The position numbers were made by a program, and so were the translations under genes. From NCBI RefSeq assembly GCF_002752635.1, contig NZ_AYTW01000005.1:212858-276857 (forward strand): DNA of 64,000 bases. The letters are read 5' to 3'. The notes under the pieces are model-generated. The model saw only the letters and a program-made list of their open reading frames with translations, searched no databases and was not told where the DNA came from. Source of the stretch: Mesotoga sp. Brook.08.105.5.1. Lineage in GTDB: Bacteria > Thermotogota > Thermotogae > Petrotogales > Kosmotogaceae. This document shows positions 22,691 to 31,258 of the stretch, piece after piece (position 1 is the first letter of the stretch; each line of letters starts with the position of its first letter).

Positions 22691-24193
22691 TTGGAATTAA
22701 TAGATCAGCTTAAATCAGAATACTCCGAGATCTCCTATCTTCAGAATGCAGCGGCCCTGATGGTCTGGGATTTGAGGACTTACATTCCCCCTAAAGGGGC
22801 CGAGAATAGGGCGGAGGCTCTAGGTTATGTATCAACTCTTGCATTCAAGAAGGCGGTCTCAGATGAATTTGGAGCATTGTTAAGGCAATTGAACGAAAGA
22901 GCAACCCAAGAAGGATTAACAGATGATGAAAAAGCAATGGTCAGGGTTGCTACGAAAGCATACAAAAGGGCCAGGTCAATTCCACCTGAGCTTCATCATA
23001 GGTTTTCCGTCCTAACGTCTAAGAGTGAAAGGGTATGGGAGAGAGCGCGAAAAGAAAACAGCTTTAGCAGCTTGGAGCCATATCTGGAAGAGATTGTCGC
23101 TCTTTCGAGAGAAATGGCAGAACTGTATGGTTATGAAGAAAACCCCTATGATGCGCTACTCGAAGGCTACGAAGAAGGGATGACGGCAAGAAAGCTACGG
23201 AAGGTCATCGAACCACTGAAATCAGAACTAATACCCTTCGTAAAAAAGATATTGGATAAAGGCACACATCCTGACACGTCAATCCTTCAAGGGATGTTCA
23301 GCAAGAGGGCACAGGAGAAGCTCAGCAGAAGGGCTCTGAAATTCATTGGCTATGACTTCGATGCAGGTAGGCTGGATGAGACTGTCCATCCATTCACGAT
23401 TGGCATTGGAGTGAATGACGTTAGAGTGACTACCAAGTACGAGATCAAAGAGTTCACACCTTCATTGTTTGGATCTATCCATGAGGGGGGTCACGCAATT
23501 TATGAGCAGGGGCTGCCGATTTCTCTGAAAGATACACCTATATATGGTGCATGTTCATTAGGAATCCACGAATCGCAGTCAAGAATGATGGAAAACATAG
23601 TGGGAAGAAGCAAGGAGTTTCTATCGTTTTTCTATCCTCAGATTCAGAAGGCTTTCCCGTCAAACTTCAGGAGTGTTTCGCTTGGTGACTTCTATAGAGC
23701 TGTAAACAATGTCAAACCTTCGTTGATTAGAATAGAAGCCGACGAAGTGACATACAACTTTCATATCATGGTAAGGTTTGAGCTTGAAGAAGCGTTGATG
23801 AAAGGCGATTTGAAAGTGTCTGAGCTTCCGGCTGCCTGGAATGCAAAGATGAGAGAATACCTGGGAATTGAACCTGAGAGCAACCGGGACGGTGTGCTGC
23901 AGGACATTCATTGGCCATCGGGAATGATTGGATACTTCCCCTCGTATATGCTTGGAAACCTTTACGCCGCTCAAATGTACGCGAAAGCAAGACAGGATAT
24001 CCCAAATCTCGAAAAGAGGATTGAGAAGGGAGACGTTCTGGCTCTTGTAGACTGGTTGCGAAAGAATATTCATGCTGTAGGCAGAAAGCATGAACCGGAG
24101 AGGCTTCTCAAAGTAGCGACGGGAAAGGAGCTAGATTCTTCTTATTTCTTGAAGTATGTCATCGATAAGTATTCCGAAATCTACTTCATTTAG
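22691..24193 (+). CDS. Carboxypeptidase M32 (Taq-type metallopeptidase)
   Basis: 500 aa, the usual M32 length. Removes C-terminal residues from peptides in the cytoplasm. The zinc motif HEGGH lies near residue 264 within SIHEGGHAIYEQG; the family motifs MVWDLRTYIPPKGAENRA and GIHESQSRMMEN (second metal Glu) are present. Start TTG 22691 is chosen because GGAGGTG (22679-22685) is 5 bases upstream; an in-frame TTG at 22652 lies upstream of the -10 element. The gene overlaps the convergent downstream gene by 4 bases. Confidence 0.95.
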   Translation: MELIDQLKSEYSEISYLQNAAALMVWDLRTYIPPKGAENRAEALGYVSTLAFKKAVSDEFGALLRQLNERATQEGLTDDEKAMVRVATKAYKRARSIPPELHHRFSVLTSKSERVWERARKENSFSSLEPYLEEIVALSREMAELYGYEENPYDALLEGYEEGMTARKLRKVIEPLKSELIPFVKKILDKGTHPDTSILQGMFSKRAQEKLSRRALKFIGYDFDAGRLDETVHPFTIGIGVNDVRVTTKYEIKEFTPSLFGSIHEGGHAIYEQGLPISLKDTPIYGACSLGIHESQSRMMENIVGRSKEFLSFFYPQIQKAFPSNFRSVSLGDFYRAVNNVKPSLIRIEADEVTYNFHIMVRFELEEALMKGDLKVSELPAAWNAKMREYLGIEPESNRDGVLQDIHWPSGMIGYFPSYMLGNLYAAQMYAKARQDIPNLEKRIEKGDVLALVDWLRKNIHAVGRKHEPERLLKVATGKELDSSYFLKYVIDKYSEIYFI

Positions 24194-24651
24194 TTCTCAG
24201 AGGCCTTTAGACCTTTAAGTAAGGCCTCAATTTCGGAGAGTCTGTCGGATGAAAGCTTCAGACTCTCCTTTCTACTAGTAAGAAAGGAGATTATTTCCTG
24301 TGGCTCAACGATCGCCATATCTTTCCACATGAAAGAAATTACTTCAGTGTCTACAAGGTTATGTGAGGTGAGAAGGTATATTGGCGAGGGCATTTCATCA
24401 CTTATCTCACATACCTTGCTGATCTCACCCTTCTGTAGGTACTCGAGAGATTTGTCCACTACGGCCTTTCCAATGCCTCTTATTTCCAAGAGCTTTGTTA
24501 TGTCACCATCTGAGAGACGGCCTTCCGGCAAATTAGATCTGATTATTCTTGCGGCGAATTCGTAAGTCCTTATCTTGAACGGGTTGTCTCTTATGACCTT
24601 GAGAAGTCTCGAGAGCAAGTCAAATTGCATTGCAAGTTCCTCTTTTCTCAC
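24190..24651 (-). CDS. Stand-alone helix-hairpin-helix protein, like the N-terminal domain of PolX DNA polymerase
   Basis: 153 aa from GTG 24651 behind GAGGTG (24663-24658). Residues about 8-75 resemble the 8-kDa domain of family X polymerases: NPFKIRTYEFAARIIR, then the HhH motif LLEIRGIGKAVVDKSLEYL. No nucleotidyltransferase or PHP domain follows; the remaining residues (about 75-153) are helical and charged. It could bind gapped or 5'-phosphate DNA, but that is inference. It is convergent with the peptidase gene and appears monocistronic. Confidence 0.7.
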   Translation of the reverse strand: MRKEELAMQFDLLSRLLKVIRDNPFKIRTYEFAARIIRSNLPEGRLSDGDITKLLEIRGIGKAVVDKSLEYLQKGEISKVCEISDEMPSPIYLLTSHNLVDTEVISFMWKDMAIVEPQEIISFLTSRKESLKLSSDRLSEIEALLKGLKASEN

Positions 24652-24827
24652 CGGTATCACCTCTCAGTGTATTTTACACCGCTGAACACCGGCAAAGAAA
24701 TCAGATGCTCGGAATTCTCTTGCGCTCCATTTGAAATGAATCTATTTGCCTAGACACAATTTAGGCAGACAAAAAGCTTCAATTATTGACACAGGGATCG
24801 GGATATCAGGGGATAGGCCCGTCGGAT

Positions 24828-25148
24828 CTATTTTTTCCTTCTGCTAATAACAGCTTCAATGTTCTCCTTTGCCGTGCCAACAAAAGCTTCATAGAAAGCT
24901 ATACCTGCTGCTTCTATAGCTTGAATGGCGTTGCCTCCAAGATGGAAAGCTATTATTGTGTCTATCCCTTGCTTTGTGAGCATATTTACGGCCATAGGTC
25001 CGGCACCGTGCGCCACACTGTTGTCTGGTTCTACATATTCTTCGCTTCCCGTTTCCGGGTCATACAGCAGAAAGAACTTAGCTCTGGCAAATCTATCGTC
25101 TGGGATGCTGTTGATACTCTTTTCTTTCACTGGGATAGCTATTTTCAT
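24828..25148 (-). CDS. NifX/NifB-family (dinitrogenase Fe-Mo cofactor-type) protein
   Basis: 106 aa, a single domain with MKIAIPVKE at the start, a RFARAKFFLLYD strand and GAGPMAVNMLTKQGIDTIIA, matching the small proteins that bind iron-sulfur or Fe-Mo precursors. No nitrogenase genes are near, so a role in another metal-cluster process or a fragment chaperone is more likely. ATG 25148 overlaps the stop of the ATPase gene by one base; last gene of the minus-strand operon. Confidence 0.85.
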   Translation of the reverse strand: MKIAIPVKEKSINSIPDDRFARAKFFLLYDPETGSEEYVEPDNSVAHGAGPMAVNMLTKQGIDTIIAFHLGGNAIQAIEAAGIAFYEAFVGTAKENIEAVISRRKK

Positions 25149-26029
25149 TATTCTTCTACACCTCCGGAAATTTTCCGTTTCAACCTCAAGGCAATTCGCT
25201 TTATTGCTTGCGCTGCCGTAGAGTCTTCAATTGCAACAACCGGTTTTCCCATAATCGTCGCTTTCTCTACCTGCTCGTCAAAGGGAATCTTGCCAAGCAG
25301 TTCTATTCCGTTGGCTCCACACCAGGACTCTATGAAAGCGCTCTTGGATGTATTCAAATCCCATTTGTTTATAACTATTCCAAAGTCTCTCTTGAAATGT
25401 TTTATTGTCTCCACTATCCTTGCAAGATCGTGGTTTCCAGAAACAGTCGGTTCGGCAACTGCAAGAACGTAAGTTGCCCCGGTAATCGATGAAGTTGCGG
25501 GGCACCCTATTCCCGGGGCACCATCGATCACAATTACTTCTCTTTTTTCTCTCTCTGCGACATTAATTGCCAGCTTTCTGACCTCGGCCACCAACCCTCC
25601 AGAAGTCTCTTCCCCTGGAGTCAATAAAGCGTGGACAAGAGGGATTTCATTCGATTGAGACAAGAAGTACTCGCCCGACTTATTGTCTTTGAGTGAAATC
25701 GCATCTGCCGGGCAGACAGCCACACACATGCCGCATCCCTCACATGCGTAGGGATCGATTGAGTAAGGACCTCCCCTGATAATCGCATCGAACCTGCAGA
25801 ATTTCTCGCAGAGTCCGCATGATATGCATTGATCAGAAATTTCGGCCTTTTTGCCACCATAGTATTCAAATTTCTCGATCTGCTTATTCTCAAGAATGAG
25901 GTGAAGGTTTGGTGCGTCTACGTCACAATCGGCCATCACTATTGAGTCAAAAAGAGAGGAAAGCGATCCTGCAAGTGTTGTCTTACCAGTTCCGCCCTTT
26001 CCACTTACTATGGCAAGTTGGAACATCAT
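25148..26029 (-). CDS. MinD-superfamily P-loop ATPase with inserted 2[4Fe-4S] ferredoxin domain (copy 2)
   Basis: 293 aa from ATG 26029 (26026 is also possible; the start overlaps the previous stop as ATGA). Deviant Walker A SGKGGTGKTTL near residue 8. A ferredoxin insert holds CISCGLCEKFC and CEGCGMCVAVC around residues 70-115. The switch region is VIDGAPGIGCP. It resembles Mrp/NBP35-type Fe-S carriers and is often found with a second copy and NifX-like proteins in anaerobes. Metal-cluster assembly or transfer is inferred. Confidence 0.88.
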   Translation of the reverse strand: MMFQLAIVSGKGGTGKTTLAGSLSSLFDSIVMADCDVDAPNLHLILENKQIEKFEYYGGKKAEISDQCISCGLCEKFCRFDAIIRGGPYSIDPYACEGCGMCVAVCPADAISLKDNKSGEYFLSQSNEIPLVHALLTPGEETSGGLVAEVRKLAINVAEREKREVIVIDGAPGIGCPATSSITGATYVLAVAEPTVSGNHDLARIVETIKHFKRDFGIVINKWDLNTSKSAFIESWCGANGIELLGKIPFDEQVEKATIMGKPVVAIEDSTAAQAIKRIALRLKRKISGGVEE

Positions 26030-26877
26030 GACACCCCCGATGAAGAGATGATCTTTTCCGCCAGTTTTTTGAACCGTATCTTCCATGGTGGCGAAGTCTC
26101 AGTAAATAGCTTGCCTTCTGAATAGGCTTCCGCTATGCTGCGGTCAAAGGGTATTCTTTCGAGGAGAACGAGGTTTTCTTCACCAGCATACTCATCTATC
26201 ATTGTGTAAGAATTCGTATCTCTGTTGATTACGACACCGAAAGGAATTTCCATCTCTCTTACAATTTGAACTGCAAGTTTCAAATCATGAAGACCAAATG
26301 GAGTGGGTTCGGTTACCAGTATCGCGAAATCTACTTTTCTTAGTGTCTCTACCACGGAACAGGACGTTCCCGGGGGAGAATCAATGATGACGAGCTTATT
26401 TCGATCGATATTCTCTTTAAGCTTTCTGATAACCCTTACAGGGGATGGTTCCCCAATTTCCAGTATTCCCATTCCAAAATCGATTTTGTTGTTGATCTTA
26501 CCCGTCATGACTTTTCCAATGGTTTTTGGCCTCTCGCTGATTGCCTTCTCGGGACAGACAAAAGTGCACAAACCGCAGCCATGACACAAAGATTCAAAGA
26601 CCATGACACCCGTGTCAAAAACAGAAAGTGCTCCAAACTGGCAGGCTTCAGCGCATTTGCGGCAACGAGTGCACTTTTCCTTGTCTATTACGGGAAGCAT
26701 CAGCTCAATTTCCTCTTCATGCTCAATCTTTGGGTTAAAAAACAGATGTACATCGGGTTCTTCTGCGTCTGCGTCCAGAAGTTGAACATCAAACTCTTCA
26801 GATATTGCGTATGCGAGGTTTGTGGCAAGGGTTGTCTTTCCTGTGCCTCCCTTGCCACTTAGTACGGCAATAACCAA
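26026..26877 (-). CDS. MinD-superfamily P-loop ATPase with inserted 2[4Fe-4S] ferredoxin domain (copy 1)
   Basis: 283 aa, TTG start at 26877. Walker A SGKGGTGKTTL at residues 7-17; ferredoxin cysteines CTRCRKCAEAC and CHGCGLCTFVC near residues 69-107; switch IIDSPPGTSCS near 165. It is a paralogue of the next gene and the two probably form a heterodimer. The start is 4 bases after the upstream DUF5320 stop. Confidence 0.88.
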   Translation of the reverse strand: MVIAVLSGKGGTGKTTLATNLAYAISEEFDVQLLDADAEEPDVHLFFNPKIEHEEEIELMLPVIDKEKCTRCRKCAEACQFGALSVFDTGVMVFESLCHGCGLCTFVCPEKAISERPKTIGKVMTGKINNKIDFGMGILEIGEPSPVRVIRKLKENIDRNKLVIIDSPPGTSCSVVETLRKVDFAILVTEPTPFGLHDLKLAVQIVREMEIPFGVVINRDTNSYTMIDEYAGEENLVLLERIPFDRSIAEAYSEGKLFTETSPPWKIRFKKLAEKIISSSGVS

Positions 26878-26880
26878 GGC

Positions 26881-27102
26881 CTACCACCATCTCCTGAAGC
26901 GATAGCCCATGCCTCTTCCGGCTCCAAAACCTCCCCCAAAACCCATCCTTCTTCCGAGAAAAAGTCTTCTCCTCGGATATGGTCGGTAGTAGTTCCTTGC
27001 GGGTGTCGGCCTCGACACTTGATCAACGGGAGCACAGTTTCCCATGCCCCAGCCGGTCATCGGCCCATAACCTTCGGGTCCAGTTCCATCTCTCCACGGC
27101 AT
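26881..27102 (-). CDS. DUF5320-type small Gly/Arg-rich protein (second copy)
   Basis: 73 aa from ATG 27102, behind GAGGAGG. Starts MPWRDGTGPEGYGPMTG, the hallmark of these small proteins that accompany NifX and MinD-ferredoxin genes in anaerobes. The tail is rich in Gly, Arg and aromatic residues (GFGGGFGAGRGMGYRF) and ends in WW. One Cys (GNCAP) may bind a cluster. Function unknown. Confidence 0.8.
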   Translation of the reverse strand: MPWRDGTGPEGYGPMTGWGMGNCAPVDQVSRPTPARNYYRPYPRRRLFLGRRMGFGGGFGAGRGMGYRFRRWW

Positions 27103-27106
27103 ATTC

Positions 27107-27418
27107 TCACTCCTCCTCTTCAGTACTGTTTGTGTTTTCAAGCGTTTCCAATCTCTTCTCTATTTCCTTGAGCTCTTCGCCGATCATCTCAAGCTCTCTC
27201 TTAAGCATCGCTTGATACTCCTTCAGTTCCTGACTCTCCATCTCAGCTGAAATCTCCTGATCGTAGGCGTATGGTCCATAATAACCGAAACCTCTTCCGG
27301 GCCCAAATCCCCTACCGTATCCCATTCCTCTTCCGTATCCTGCTCCATATCCAGGGCCGTACCCGTAGTATCTGCAGGAACCGTCTCTAAACCTCATAGG
27401 ACCAGATCCAAATGGCAT
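27107..27418 (-). CDS. DUF5320-type small protein with GYG-rich repeats and a coiled-coil tail (first gene of operon)
   Basis: 103 aa from ATG 27418, behind AGGAGGTG; an upstream in-frame start lies across the promoter and is rejected. Starts MPFGSGPMRFRDGSCRYYG. Residues about 17-48 are an imperfect GYGxGxG/GFGxG repeat, and residues 57-95 form a charged heptad-like helix (ELEMIGEELKEIEKRLE). Function unknown; it probably works with the ATPases downstream. Confidence 0.8.
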   Translation of the reverse strand: MPFGSGPMRFRDGSCRYYGYGPGYGAGYGRGMGYGRGFGPGRGFGYYGPYAYDQEISAEMESQELKEYQAMLKRELEMIGEELKEIEKRLETLENTNSTEEEE

Positions 27419-27452
27419 ATTGTCACCTCCTATATATGCACTAATCATATAT

Positions 27453-27481
27453 ATTATACTGGTTGCAGCTAGCAATGTCAA
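27453..27481 (-). promoter_or_regulatory. Consensus promoter of the DUF5320-MinD-NifX operon
   Basis: On the minus strand TTGACA (27481-27476) and TATAAT (27458-27453) are separated by exactly 17 bases. It drives five genes (27418 to 24828) and is divergent from the methyltransferase gene. Strong, so the operon is expected to be well expressed unless repressed. Confidence 0.9.
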
Positions 27482-27543
27482 CAACAGATCTAGCTTTGCC
27501 GAATTCTGTAGAATTTCTGATATTATCTAAGTGAGGAGGATAG

Positions 27544-28140
27544 ATGGGAAACAAAGCGCATGTCTTGCTGTTTTCACTAATAGCTCCATTTTATAACGTT
27601 GCTTTCAAGTCGCAGCTTAAAAGTTATCGAAGCCTTTTGAAAGAACACCGTTCTCTACTTGGCGACGACATCAAGAGCGTTCTCGATATCGGTTGCGGAA
27701 CAGGTGCTCTTGCCAAAGCATTCGATGAACTGGGATACCGAGTAACGGCTGTAGATGCTTCGACTCCCATGGTAGTAATAGCAAGGCATAATCTTAAGGA
27801 AAGCGGGGTCAAAGTCGTTCAAGGCGACTTTTTTGAGAAGCTTCCCTTTGAAGACAATAGTTTTGATCTTCTCGTTGCATCTTATGTTGTACACGGTCAT
27901 AAGATTGACGGCAGGGAGAAGTTTTATAGAGAGAGTCGCAGAATATGCAGGAAAGAGGTTCTGATTCATGAGTTCTTTCCGAATAGAAATCTCTTGGTCT
28001 ATGTTGTCGAGTTCTTCGAAAGAAGCGATTACAGAAACTTCGTTCCGAAAGCCTTCGAAGAGCTCAAAGAGAATTTTCCCATTGTAAAAGACGTTAGGCT
28101 TTCATCTACGACAGGGTGGTATTTATGTCGGTGCGACTAG
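27544..28140 (+). CDS. SAM-dependent class I methyltransferase
   Basis: 198 aa with motif I VLDIGCGTGAL (residues about 41-51), acidic motif II (TAVDAS) and post I DNSFDLLVASYVVH near residue 100. It belongs to the Methyltransf_11/25 type; the substrate cannot be told. It is divergent from the DUF5320 operon, sharing a 125-base gap, and RBS GAGGAGG precedes the ATG. An inverted repeat AGACTC..GAGTCT follows the stop and may be a weak terminator. Confidence 0.85.
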   Translation: MGNKAHVLLFSLIAPFYNVAFKSQLKSYRSLLKEHRSLLGDDIKSVLDIGCGTGALAKAFDELGYRVTAVDASTPMVVIARHNLKESGVKVVQGDFFEKLPFEDNSFDLLVASYVVHGHKIDGREKFYRESRRICRKEVLIHEFFPNRNLLVYVVEFFERSDYRNFVPKAFEELKENFPIVKDVRLSSTTGWYLCRCD

Positions 28141-28241
28141 ACTCTCAGGTTAGTTGAGTCTTCAGGATTTTGAAATTTGTGGGCGTTCAAGGAAGGGCTG
28201 GTATTTCAGTATTTGAACAATAGCATTATGGAGGTCTACAG

Positions 28242-29174
28242 GTGAAGAAAGCTACTCCTTATATATTTATTGCACCTGCAGGTGCAATAATTGGTTTCTT
28301 TCTCTTATATCCTTTGATATACTCATTTGCCATTAGCTTTTTTGAGTGGGACCTGTCTCCGACAATGACTTTCGTTGGTTTGGGGAACTACTCACAGATT
28401 CTCTCATCGAGCGAATTCTGGGACTCAATGTTATACACCGCTTATTACATTCTCGGCGTTCTCCCTTTTTCGCTCCTTATCGGTTTTCTCTTTGCCAATC
28501 TTCTGAACGATTCGACGATGAAGGGGATAGGGTTCTTTCGAATGATTTACTTCCTTCCGGTAGTTACATCACCCATTGCTGCCGGTATGGGCTTCAGCTT
28601 TCTGTTCAGTACGGAACTCGGTTATGTGAATCATATCATCTCCTTGTTTGGCGGGGATTACATCAACTGGTTAACTAATCCTCAGGGCGTAATTCAAATT
28701 CTTTTCAACTGGACAGGCATTCAGCTTCCCAGAATTCTGCAGGGGCCGAGCGTAGCGCTTTTCGTGATAATTCTAATGGGAATATGGCAGAATATCGGAT
28801 ATGCCATGGTTGTCTATCTGGCCGGTCTTCAGAATATCCCGACCACATACTATGAAGCGGCGGCGTTGAGTGGAGCTAACAGGTTCCAGATGTTGAGAAA
28901 GATCACCGTTCCGCTTCTTTCACCGACAACGTTCTTCCTTCTCATAATGTTCAGCATAAGCTCCTTCCAGGTCTTTGGACCGATTATGGTTATGACTCCA
29001 GACGGCGGACCGCTTAACACAACCTCCGTTGTCGTGTTTCGGCTTTATCGAGAGGCCTTCTCCTATTACAGGTTTGGCTATGCGTCCGCAATGGCCTTTG
29101 TTCTCTTCCTTTTTGTGATATTTTTGACTGCATTCCAAGTAAAGACAATTGAAAGGACCGTTCATTATGAGTAA
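28242..29174 (+). CDS. Sugar ABC transporter permease (MalF/UgpA-like)
   Basis: 310 aa, six predicted membrane segments, with the EAA loop motif (YYEAAALSGANRFQMLRKITVPLL near residues 205-228; the EAA signature contacts the ATPase). GTG start behind GGAGG. The first ten codons include a perfect 24-bp DNA palindrome (listed separately). No ATP-binding gene is in the operon, so a shared MsmX/UgpC-type ATPase encoded elsewhere is expected. Confidence 0.92.
   Translation: MKKATPYIFIAPAGAIIGFFLLYPLIYSFAISFFEWDLSPTMTFVGLGNYSQILSSSEFWDSMLYTAYYILGVLPFSLLIGFLFANLLNDSTMKGIGFFRMIYFLPVVTSPIAAGMGFSFLFSTELGYVNHIISLFGGDYINWLTNPQGVIQILFNWTGIQLPRILQGPSVALFVIILMGIWQNIGYAMVVYLAGLQNIPTTYYEAAALSGANRFQMLRKITVPLLSPTTFFLLIMFSISSFQVFGPIMVMTPDGGPLNTTSVVVFRLYREAFSYYRFGYASAMAFVLFLFVIFLTAFQVKTIERTVHYE
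28267..28290. promoter_or_regulatory. Perfect 24-bp palindrome within the permease gene (possible operator)
   Basis: The half-site TTATTGCACCTG (28267-28278) is followed with no spacer by its exact reverse complement (28279-28290). It lies 25 bases inside the permease reading frame and codes for the ordinary N-terminal helix. It may be a repressor operator (LacI- or ROK-type operators are of similar size) or an mRNA hairpin near the start codon. Confidence 0.55.
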
Positions 29175-29988
29175 GAGGATTGGAAGGATTCTGAAGTACT
29201 TCGTGTTGATATCCGGTGCAGTTGTGATGATTTTCCCGTTTTTCTGGTCTTTCATGACCTCCTTTAAGGATTTGCGAGAGATTCTCATGGATCCCTTTTC
29301 TCTTATCCCGAAGGAGTTCACTCTGAAGAATTATGTTAGTGTTTTCACGAAAGTTCCATTCGCAAGATACCTTCTAAATAGCACTATCGTAGCGCTGGGA
29401 ACCACTTTCTTGCAACTTGTGACGGCCTCTCTGGCGGCCTTTGCATTTGCGAGAATGAGATTTAGGGGCAGAGAAGTGATATTCTACATCTTTCTGGCAA
29501 CTATGATGATCCCTCAGCAAGTCGTAATGATTCCGCAGTATCTCGTTGTAATGAGACTCAATCTGGACAACTCATACCTTGGCCTCATTATTCCTCACGC
29601 AGCTACTGCGATCTCGATCTTTTTTCTGAGGCAGTTCTTTCTCACGATTCCAAGGGATCTAGAGGATGCTGCGATAATCGATGGTTGCGGTCCTTTAAGA
29701 ACTCTGCTAAATGTTTTTTTACCTCTCACAAAACCCGCGATAGCAACAATCGCAGTCTTTTCTTTCATGTGGTCATGGAACAACTACTTCTGGCCCCTCT
29801 TGATTATTAGCGAACCTGAGATGAGAACTGTTCAGTTGGGACTAGCAATGTTCAAGTCTGAAGGGGGAATACAGTGGGGAGAGTTTATGGCCGCAACTGT
29901 AGTGGCTACGCTTCCGATCATGATAGCCTATTTCATCGCTCAGAAGCAATTCGTGAAGGGAATAACCCTTACGGGACTAAAAGGATAG
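29167..29988 (+). CDS. Sugar ABC transporter permease (MalG/UgpE-like)
   Basis: 273 aa from ATG 29167, which overlaps the upstream permease by 8 bases. Six membrane segments, EAA-loop DLEDAAIIDGCGPLRTLLNVFLPLTKP near residues 163-189. It pairs with the preceding permease in a carbohydrate importer of the CUT1 family. Confidence 0.92.
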   Translation: MSKRIGRILKYFVLISGAVVMIFPFFWSFMTSFKDLREILMDPFSLIPKEFTLKNYVSVFTKVPFARYLLNSTIVALGTTFLQLVTASLAAFAFARMRFRGREVIFYIFLATMMIPQQVVMIPQYLVVMRLNLDNSYLGLIIPHAATAISIFFLRQFFLTIPRDLEDAAIIDGCGPLRTLLNVFLPLTKPAIATIAVFSFMWSWNNYFWPLLIISEPEMRTVQLGLAMFKSEGGIQWGEFMAATVVATLPIMIAYFIAQKQFVKGITLTGLKG

Positions 29989-30004
29989 CGATAAGGAGGA
30001 AGAG

Positions 30005-31249
30005 ATGAAAAGAGTGACCATGGTAGTTATCTTGATGATCTTTGCACTAACGGGAATGGGAGCTGTCACGCTCACATTCTGGCACTCGATGTCTGATTAT
30101 CAGAAGCCGATTATCGACAAACTCGTATCTGATTTCAACAAGGCACACAAGGACATCACTGTAAGGGCAATCTTTCAAGGCTCGTACGATGAGACCGTTA
30201 CGAAACTAAAGGCGGCTTTGCTGGCAGGAAAAGGGCCGGATGTAGCGCAGGTGAACATCGAGCACATCCAGATATTTTCAAAAGACCATTCTCTCCAGGA
30301 TCTCACAGATCTTCTGGCCGGCGATCCTACGCTTGACCCCGATGACTTTGTCCAGAGCTTCTGGCAGACAATAGTTCGTGACGAAAAGCCATATGCGCTT
30401 CCTTTCAACATCAGTGCGCTTATGCTTTTTTACAACAAGGATCATTTCAGAGCAGCGGGACTTGATCCAGACAGACCTCCTCAGAACTGGGAGGAACTCG
30501 AGGAATACGCCAGAAGACTCACAATAAGAAAATCTCTGGATTCCAGACCCTCTCAGTATGGTCTCTTATGGGGTGTAGACACCATGTTCTATCAGTTTGA
30601 ACCTCTTGTCTGGCAGAACGGAGGAGAGATTTTCAATGAAGATATGACCGAGTGTGTAATCAACTCTCCTGAGGGAGTCGAGGCTCTGGAAACGTGGAGG
30701 CGTTGGTTCGTCGAGGGTTTGTCTCCGGTGGACTTGACCATCGATGAAGGAATACAGTCCTTCACAATGGGGAGAATCTCGATGGGCCCCATGACGAGCG
30801 GAGGAATTCGGTACGCTCTCGAGAACATACCCTGGAGTCTGGGAGTAGCCCCTCTTCCTGAAGGTAAGCAGAAAACCACAACGCTTGGAGGAGGTTCTCT
30901 TGCCATAATGGCCGGACTCTCAGAAGAGAAGCTTCAGGCCGCCTGGACCTTCATCAAATGGATGGTTTCAGAGAAGAACACATTGTTCTGGTATGAGGGA
31001 ACGGGATACATGCCGGTTCTGAAGTCTGCAATGAGTTCTCTTGAGATACAGCTTATCTGGCAGCGCTTCCCGCAGTTGAAGGCTCCAATAGACTCGATAG
31101 AGTTTGCCAGACCCAGACCGGTTCACACAAATATTATTGAGATCAGGAATATTCTTTACGACGCTGTTGAGCAGGTAAGAAAAGGTGTTTCAGAGCCAAA
31201 ATCGGCTTTCGATAGTGCTGTTACGAAAGTCAACGCGTTGCTTGAGTGA
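30005..31249 (+). CDS. Extracellular sugar-binding protein of the CUT1 ABC importer
   Basis: 414 aa with an N-terminal signal peptide (MKRVTMVVILMIFALTGMGAV) whose core is about residues 4-18, no clear lipobox Cys, so probably periplasmic under the toga. FWHSMSDYQKPIIDKL and TKLKAALLAGKGPDVAQV are typical of family 1 (UgpB/MalE-like) binding proteins. The UgpB-like N-terminus could suggest glycerol-phosphate esters, but an oligosaccharide is equally possible. RBS AAGGAGG. Confidence 0.9.
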   Translation: MKRVTMVVILMIFALTGMGAVTLTFWHSMSDYQKPIIDKLVSDFNKAHKDITVRAIFQGSYDETVTKLKAALLAGKGPDVAQVNIEHIQIFSKDHSLQDLTDLLAGDPTLDPDDFVQSFWQTIVRDEKPYALPFNISALMLFYNKDHFRAAGLDPDRPPQNWEELEEYARRLTIRKSLDSRPSQYGLLWGVDTMFYQFEPLVWQNGGEIFNEDMTECVINSPEGVEALETWRRWFVEGLSPVDLTIDEGIQSFTMGRISMGPMTSGGIRYALENIPWSLGVAPLPEGKQKTTTLGGGSLAIMAGLSEEKLQAAWTFIKWMVSEKNTLFWYEGTGYMPVLKSAMSSLEIQLIWQRFPQLKAPIDSIEFARPRPVHTNIIEIRNILYDAVEQVRKGVSEPKSAFDSAVTKVNALLE

Positions 31250-31258
31250 GGTGATGAT

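Noticed and set aside
24748..24775. TGCCTA..TAGGCA inverted repeat between the HhH and NifX genes
   Set aside because: Only six to seven bases per arm, no T-run and no clear link to a promoter, so it was not called a terminator or operator.
24786..25472. A 228-aa plus-strand reading frame
   Set aside because: It lies opposite the NifX and MinD genes, has no ribosome site and its sequence is the antisense of clear Fe-S protein motifs.
27295..27375. Possible CRISPR-like repeat
   Set aside because: The periodic DNA is codons for a GYG/GFG-rich protein with unequal units, not direct repeats with spacers.
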